The translations under genes were made by a program, and so were the position numbers. Positions 59,371 to 64,000 of a stretch of DNA of 64,000 nt are shown here, in pieces (the stretch's first letter is position 1; the number at the start of each line of letters is the position of its first letter). Source of the stretch: Stieleria marina (lineage in GTDB: Bacteria; Planctomycetota; Planctomycetia; Pirellulales; Pirellulaceae); assembly GCA_007741555.1 (NCBI GenBank), contig CP036526.1:5146001-5210000 (forward strand). The letters are read 5' to 3'. A model generated the notes under the pieces. It worked only from the letters and a program-made list of their open reading frames with translations. It did not search any database and was not told the DNA's origin.

Positions 59371-60828
59371 ATGTCACAGTCAATCAAAACAACCAACGCA
59401 TCAGACAAACGCACGTCCCGCCGCCGAGTGAACCGTTCCCTGCGGATCCAGAACTTGGCTGCCCGTCAACTGATGGCCGCGGACATCGAACTGATTGGCG
59501 ACACATTGCAGATCAACGGCGACGACCTGGACGATCAAATCACGGTACGCTACGTCAACTTGCCGATGAAGAATGTGAATCCAAACCTCAGTCCGGTGAT
59601 TCAATTTCAACAGAGCCAACGGTTGCAAGTACGGGTTTCTGATTCGACCAAGAACATGGTCCAGGTCCGGCACTTTCTGCCCTCTGAAGTCGACGACCTT
59701 GTAATCAATACCGGCAACGGTGCCAACTTCGTCGACAACCAGACTGATTTGGAATCGCGTATTGTGGGCGGCGACGGACCGGACCGCTTGTATGGTGGAT
59801 CGGTCAACGACCGCATTTTCGGCGGTGACAGCCGAGACTATCTGTTCGGTCGTGACGGCGATGACCAAATCAACGGCCAAGACGGTGCGGACTACTTGTA
59901 CGGCGGACGTGGCGACGATCTTCTTCGCGGCGGCAATCAGCGAGACCGACTATACGGTCACAGGGGCGACGACCGGCTCATTGGTGGCAATCATTTGGAC
60001 TACCTCTACGGCGGTGATGACAACGATGCCTTGATTGGTGGCAACGGGCCCGATCAACTTCACTCGGGCACCGGCGACGATCGCTTTTTGATCGGAGTAG
60101 GTGACAACGATACCGTCTTGGATATAAACGCCGTCGATGATGTCCGAATTAATTTCCAGGACACGTTCGTCAGCACCGACGTCAATCTGGCCAGCAATAT
60201 AGGCACGGTCACCGCTGCACCTGCGACCTGGAACGATACTGATCTCGAGAGCGTTGACAGATCACTGGAAATGCTGTTCGACGCAACCGACAACAATCGC
60301 CTGCTGCAAAAACATGACGGATCAGAACTGGACTTCGTCCGCTACTCCACTCTCTCCGACTCCAGCGGTGCCCTAAACACCAGCGTGCTCGGCTGGAACG
60401 GCGGCGACGGCATCATCATCCTAGACAATGCCACCTGGCAAGCGAGCAGGCTCTACCAAACGGTGATTCATGAAGTCGGACACAACTTTGATACTACCGA
60501 AGAGAACGCATTCGTCGATGAGTTTCTGGATGTAGGAACCTGGACTTACCGCAAATGGTATCAACGCGAATCGGCACTGATCGCCAACGGCTACGTCCAA
60601 GCTGTCGACACCAACTATGATCGCTGGTTCTTCAAAGCCGACTCAGCAGACAAATTTGCCAGAGAGTATGGAACGATGAATCCAAAAGAAGATTTTGCCA
60701 CCTCGATCGCAGCCAAAATCATGACCGACAATGGCTGGCGTTACAACAGCGAAAGCCCGAGCGAAGTACGCACTCGTATGTCGGCACGCTTTGACGTTCT
60801 GGACGACTTCTTTGCATCGCTAAGCTAA
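59371..60828 (+). CDS. Secreted RTX-repeat protein with HExxH metallopeptidase-like domain
   Basis: 485 residues. The N-terminus (SRRRVNRSLRIQNLAARQLMAAD) is a planctomycete extracellular leader. After a beta-rich region, residues of about 134-250 contain seven or more calcium-binding nonapeptide-type repeats (GGDGPDRLYGG, GGRGDDLLRGG, GHRGDDRLIGG, GGNGPDQLHSG). The C-terminal domain holds HEVGHNFD at 367-374, an HExxH zinc site, within an all-alpha-like context (WQASRLYQTVIHEVGHNFD, EFLDVGTW). It lacks the metzincin HExxHxxGxxH pattern, so it is gluzincin-like or a new type; the third ligand is not assigned. It probably acts outside the cell in a Ca-stabilised form. Confidence 0.85.
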   Translation: MSQSIKTTNASDKRTSRRRVNRSLRIQNLAARQLMAADIELIGDTLQINGDDLDDQITVRYVNLPMKNVNPNLSPVIQFQQSQRLQVRVSDSTKNMVQVRHFLPSEVDDLVINTGNGANFVDNQTDLESRIVGGDGPDRLYGGSVNDRIFGGDSRDYLFGRDGDDQINGQDGADYLYGGRGDDLLRGGNQRDRLYGHRGDDRLIGGNHLDYLYGGDDNDALIGGNGPDQLHSGTGDDRFLIGVGDNDTVLDINAVDDVRINFQDTFVSTDVNLASNIGTVTAAPATWNDTDLESVDRSLEMLFDATDNNRLLQKHDGSELDFVRYSTLSDSSGALNTSVLGWNGGDGIIILDNATWQASRLYQTVIHEVGHNFDTTEENAFVDEFLDVGTWTYRKWYQRESALIANGYVQAVDTNYDRWFFKADSADKFAREYGTMNPKEDFATSIAAKIMTDNGWRYNSESPSEVRTRMSARFDVLDDFFASLS

Positions 60829-60966
60829 TTTGCTTCAATTCGCGACAGAGTTCGCCAAGCAAATCAGACAATCGAGATTGCAGGCCAGATTCCGTTGTCC
60901 ACGGTCTCTGGCCTGATTCTCGTTAGTGCGGTCCAGCGGAACGCGTCTGTCAATCATGGGCCGCCG

Positions 60967-61983
60967 TTAGCGTCGGCCGACGGTGTACAACAATCCGTCT
61001 TCACCAGCGACGACGATGCTTTGATCTTTTGTGACCGTGACGGCATACAAAGCTCGATCGGCGATCCGCTGTCGATACTCCAATTCGTAATCGTCGGTAC
61101 TCCAGATTCGCAATTGAAAATCATCTCCGACCGCACACAGCCATTGCCCATCGGAACTAAAGTCGACCGCATAAACAGGCTCTTTGCGTTTCGATACAAG
61201 TGCTTTGATCTCCGCTTGATTTGCGATCGACCACACTCGCACTGTCCCGTCTTGGCTAGACGAGGCAAGCCATTTTCCGTCAGCCGAATATTTGCAGCGG
61301 TAAACGTCACTGGTGTGCCCACGCAAGACGGTGAAGTCACCCGACGCGACATTCCAAATCCGGATGGTCTTGTCGCCGCTGCTGGTCGCTAGCTGTGTGC
61401 CATCGGGCGAAAACGTGACTCCGTAGACTTGCCGGTCGTGCCCAGAAAACTCGCGAATCAACTTCATGTCCGGCACGCTGAACAATCGGCAAACACAATC
61501 CCCAGGGTCGCTTCCTGTTTTGCCGCCGACACTAGCTAACTGCTTGCCGTCAGGCGAAAAAGCAACGCTGTAAACAGCATCCTGATGCGCCGCGCTCGAT
61601 GCAATCCGTTTGCCGCTAGTGGCGTTCCATAGCAACACCTGTCCGTCACCGGTCGCGCCGGCGACCAATTGCCCGTCCGCTGTGATGTCGGCCGCATAAA
61701 ACGTCGAATCATGCTTGAAGTCTTGTAGTACTTTGCCTTGATTGACATCCCAGATCACGACTTGGTTGTCACCGGCGGCGGTGACCCGTCGGGAACCATC
61801 ACCCGAGAAAGCCACCGTGTAGACATACTCGTCGTGCCCGGGCAACTCCGTCGGTTGGTCCGTCCAACGCTGAGACGTGATTTGCCCGGCCAACTGCCCG
61901 CTGGCTGCATTGGCTCCAGCGACAATCGCACACAGCACAACTGTCAATAGAACGGTCCGTCGCAATTCGATTGCGACGGACAT
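60967..61983 (-). CDS. Secreted WD40-repeat protein
   Basis: 338 residues from the ATG at 61983, which begins a signal peptide (ELRRTVLLTVVLCAIVAGANAASGQ); ATG 62010 and GTG 62031 are in-frame alternatives. At least six WD40 repeats follow: LPGHDEYVYTVAFSGDG...VVIWDVNQG, QDAVYSVAFSPDGKQLASVGGK, FSGHDRQVYGVTFSPDGTQLATSSGDKTIRIWNVASG, LRGHTSDVYRCKYSADGKWLASSSQDGTVRVWSI, KEPVYAVDFSSDGQWLCAVGDDFQLRIW. They would form a seven-bladed propeller. Planctomycetes encode many such exported propellers, often next to cytochrome-type proteins. It begins after the YdjY-like gene with 5-50 bases between, depending on the start. Confidence 0.88.
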   Translation of the reverse strand: MSVAIELRRTVLLTVVLCAIVAGANAASGQLAGQITSQRWTDQPTELPGHDEYVYTVAFSGDGSRRVTAAGDNQVVIWDVNQGKVLQDFKHDSTFYAADITADGQLVAGATGDGQVLLWNATSGKRIASSAAHQDAVYSVAFSPDGKQLASVGGKTGSDPGDCVCRLFSVPDMKLIREFSGHDRQVYGVTFSPDGTQLATSSGDKTIRIWNVASGDFTVLRGHTSDVYRCKYSADGKWLASSSQDGTVRVWSIANQAEIKALVSKRKEPVYAVDFSSDGQWLCAVGDDFQLRIWSTDDYELEYRQRIADRALYAVTVTKDQSIVVAGEDGLLYTVGRR

Positions 61984-62036
61984 CCCACGTGAGTTCACTA
62001 ATCGAAACATCCAATTCGGTCGACTTGTCACTGGAC

Positions 62037-62813
62037 CTACTGACCACTGGACGTGATCGGACGGATACGGACATAGACCTGAGTCCCTGCCGGTGGCGCC
62101 TTGGACATGTCAAACCGAACGACAGGTTTGGGATCGTAGATCGGAAAGCGGTTGTCGGCAATAATGCCGCCGGGACAATCACATGGGCAAGCAATGCAGC
62201 CGGTTCCGGATTGGTGGATCGCGCCACTGCCATGAAAAACAAAGTGAGGCGTCCACGGCTTCACGATCGTTTTTTCGTTGACGGTGACCTGTTCGGTGGC
62301 GAAGTGCTGGTAGGCTTTTTCGACCCATTTTCCGGACGCGTCTTTCCAAAAGACTGACAGGACGACCGGGTCGCCTTGCAGATAGTCGGCCTCAGTTGTT
62401 TCGTTGTCCAATCCGCTGCGTTTTCGTCCGTCCAAAATGCTGTAATGAACACGTGGTCGACACCCCAGTGTGATCAAGCCATCGAAAACTTTTTCGGTAT
62501 CCACGTCAACTAGAAAAACAAAGTATCCGGCCATCTTTGCGTCGCCGCCAGCTGCCGTCGCACAGCCTGCAAACGCTTGAATACGCTGACCAAATTCATT
62601 GATGCAAGGTTTACCTTCAGGAAACTGCACTTTGGCCGACAACACTAACTCACGCTTCTTTTTGTCAATCGTCACGTTGCCGGATTCAGGCAATTTGGTT
62701 TCGTCAAACGACTCGCCACGCACAGCCAACGGCGACGCAACCAACATTGCAATCGCAAGGGCGGAGGACAAAGCTGCGGTTGGCAGCGGATTGATACGAA
62801 AATGACTTTTCAT
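62037..62813 (-). CDS. Secreted YdjY-like protein
   Basis: 258 residues from the ATG at 62813; the open frame to 62969 does not look coding. A signal peptide (ALSSALAIAMLVASPLAVRGES) is followed by NVTIDKKKRELVLSAKVQFPEG and, later, YFVFLVDVDTEKVFDGLITLGCRPRVHYSILDG plus GDPVVLSVFWKDASGKWVEKAYQHF, which resemble the YdjY domain seen in many planctomycete proteins. Cysteine pairs near the C-terminus (TGCIACPCDCPGG) may bind metal. It shares a likely operon with the WD40 gene downstream. The function is unknown. Confidence 0.65.
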   Translation of the reverse strand: MKSHFRINPLPTAALSSALAIAMLVASPLAVRGESFDETKLPESGNVTIDKKKRELVLSAKVQFPEGKPCINEFGQRIQAFAGCATAAGGDAKMAGYFVFLVDVDTEKVFDGLITLGCRPRVHYSILDGRKRSGLDNETTEADYLQGDPVVLSVFWKDASGKWVEKAYQHFATEQVTVNEKTIVKPWTPHFVFHGSGAIHQSGTGCIACPCDCPGGIIADNRFPIYDPKPVVRFDMSKAPPAGTQVYVRIRPITSSGQ

Positions 62814-63260
62814 CTTAAAGTTAGCCGAGTGAGGTTTAAGTAGAGATGGTCGTTGGCGACAGAGAGATTCGGCATGCGAACGGTGCCGCCACGAAGGAAG
62901 GACCCACCAATTGGAACTTCCCGGCAACTCGTTTTCAAGGTGTGAAGTCACGCCATGCGCATCCACCACGTCGTGACCGACAAAGTGGTTTTTCTAGTCC
63001 GCCGGAAAACAGCGAGGTGACGTTCTGAGTAAGTGATCGAATCGGACCGTGAAGGCTCCTAAGTAGCCGCAGCAAATCCTTGGGCCCAAAACGGATCATG
63101 CTGCCGGAAGTCTCTCTTCACGCTCTTGTTGCCGAACCAGGCTAAGCTACAACGGAGGTAGAAGCGATTCGATTACGAGTCAACGAGCACGATTCACCAT
63201 CCACACTTGCTCTGGGAGAGTCTGGCTCTCAGGTCCGAAGAGCACCGAAAAAGTTCTGCA
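62814..63260. other. 447-base intergenic region
   Basis: Lies between the divergent YdjY-like gene and the FAD monooxygenase. Short open frames are present but none has support. I see no strong hairpin, repeat or promoter of a type I can name. Confidence 0.4.
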
Positions 63261-64000
63261 ATGTCAAACCAAACCATCGAAACGAATTGCTGCATCGTCG
63301 GTGGTGGTCCCGCTGGGATGATGCTCGGGCTGCTGCTGGCTCGCGCCGGTGTCGATGTTACCGTTTTGGAAAAACACGGCGATTTTCTGCGTGACTTTCG
63401 TGGCGACACGATCCATCCTTCGACGACCGAGATCCTGAGCGACCTGGGAATGCTGGATGACTTTCTGGCTCTCAACCCGCAACGATTGCCAACGCTGTCC
63501 GTGGAATTCAATGGGCAAGAATTCGTCGGCCCCGACTTCACGGCGCTTTCGACCAAGTGCCCATTCATCGCGATGATCCCGCAGTGGGATTTTTTAAGCT
63601 TGTTGGAATCACACGCGTCACGGCATCCTAACTTTCGATTGCGAATGAACACGGAGGTCGTCGGTTTGACGCAGTCGTCGGAGCGAGTCTCCGGCGTGGT
63701 CACCAAGACCGATCATGGTGAATTGAAAGTAAACGCTTCGTTGATCATTGCAGCTGACGGGCGGCGTTCGATCGTTCGCGAAGCTTCGCAATTGCCAATG
63801 CGCGAATTCGGTGTACCGATCGATGTGCTTTGGTTCCGGATTGGCAGGCCCGAATCAAACACGGCCCATCTACTCGGTCACATCCGGAACGACAATATGA
63901 TGGTCACGATCGATCGCGGGCAGTACATCCAAGCTGGCGTTTTGATCCCCAAAGGAAACTTTGATGCGATCCGCGACCAAGGGCTAGATGCGTTTCGCGA
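63261..64000 (+). CDS. FAD-dependent aromatic monooxygenase-like protein (3' partial)
   Basis: Open from the ATG at 63261 through the end of the window, 246 visible residues. The N-terminus holds the FAD-binding GxGxxG (CIVGGGPAGMMLGLLLARAGVDVTVLEKH, last Glu for the ribose), then RGDTIHPSTTEILSDLGM (Arg contact) and, at about 165-175, LIIAADGRRSIVREA (the DG motif of p-hydroxybenzoate hydroxylase-type enzymes). It should hydroxylate an aromatic or related substrate with NAD(P)H and O2. The frame runs off the edge, so length and substrate part are unknown. Promoter not recognised. Confidence 0.9.
   Translation, partial: MSNQTIETNCCIVGGGPAGMMLGLLLARAGVDVTVLEKHGDFLRDFRGDTIHPSTTEILSDLGMLDDFLALNPQRLPTLSVEFNGQEFVGPDFTALSTKCPFIAMIPQWDFLSLLESHASRHPNFRLRMNTEVVGLTQSSERVSGVVTKTDHGELKVNASLIIAADGRRSIVREASQLPMREFGVPIDVLWFRIGRPESNTAHLLGHIRNDNMMVTIDRGQYIQAGVLIPKGNFDAIRDQGLDAFR

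Noticed and set aside
63194-63706. A 170-codon open frame on the minus strand at the right end
   Set aside because: It is the shadow of the FAD monooxygenase, whose GGGPAG and DG motifs are on the plus strand.
1-64000. tRNA, rRNA, CRISPR array, insertion sequence, prophage or restriction/defence system
   Set aside because: No sequence with the needed structure or protein families was found; the stress region from 44 to 59 kb has no integrase, tRNA edge or composition break visible by eye, so it was not called a mobile island.

Overview
The window looks like chromosomal DNA of a planctomycete, most likely a Pirellulaceae member of the Rhodopirellula type. The case rests on gene families that are (nearly) confined to that phylum: DUF1585 and DUF1552 proteins side by side, DUF1559 and DUF1598 proteins, an ECF sigma factor overlapping a zinc-finger Ser/Thr kinase, and a planctomycete-type secretion leader (R-rich, ending LMAAD). 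Gene density is high, with many 1-4 base overlaps. No rRNA, tRNA, CRISPR array, transposase or prophage was seen, so this is not an obvious mobile region.

Layout: 0-2.9 kb, end of a DUF1585/DUF1552 pair and a D-2-hydroxyacid dehydrogenase with a coupled 61-aa ORF. 2.9-6.5 kb, an exported GIY-YIG protein, a Wza-like export-domain protein, and an ECF sigma/kinase pair. 7-13.8 kb, an exopolysaccharide-type operon (HlyD-like adaptor, TackOD1 zinc protein, processive GT2) convergent with a secreted glycosidase-like protein and a duplicated-module protein. 15-17 kb, a two-component system. 17-24 kb, a DUF1598 protein, an FHA-GAF sigma-54 activator and small metabolic or unknown genes. 24-28.7 kb, an ECF sigma, a likely anti-sigma protein and two secreted proteins. 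28.7-31.3 kb, an S9 peptidase carrying what looks like a VHL beta domain. 32.8-42.1 kb, a flagellar region (flgM, fliC, fliD, fliS on +; FlgN-like, TPR proteins and a sigma-54 activator on -). 42.2-44 kb, bioB and PSP1.

44.1-59.1 kb is the most interesting part. It holds a PAS histidine kinase and an NtrC-type response regulator, followed by a stress/low-oxygen type gene set: BON protein, dihydroorotate dehydrogenase-like protein, three tandem universal stress proteins, two cytochrome c'-like proteins, an APH/AAA fusion kinase, class I aldolase FbaB, a VIT1/CCC1 transporter and two TerB-like paralogs. Nine -24/-12 (sigma-54) promoter candidates with exact GG-N10-GC spacing sit upstream of these transcription units, and the same intergenic regions hold recurrent dyads of the form CGTGC-N6-GCACG. 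I read this as a compact sigma-54 regulon encoded with its own sensor and activator; this is inference from sequence motifs.

59.4-64 kb holds an RTX-repeat metallopeptidase, a WD40 protein, a YdjY-like secreted protein and the start of an FAD monooxygenase that runs off the window.
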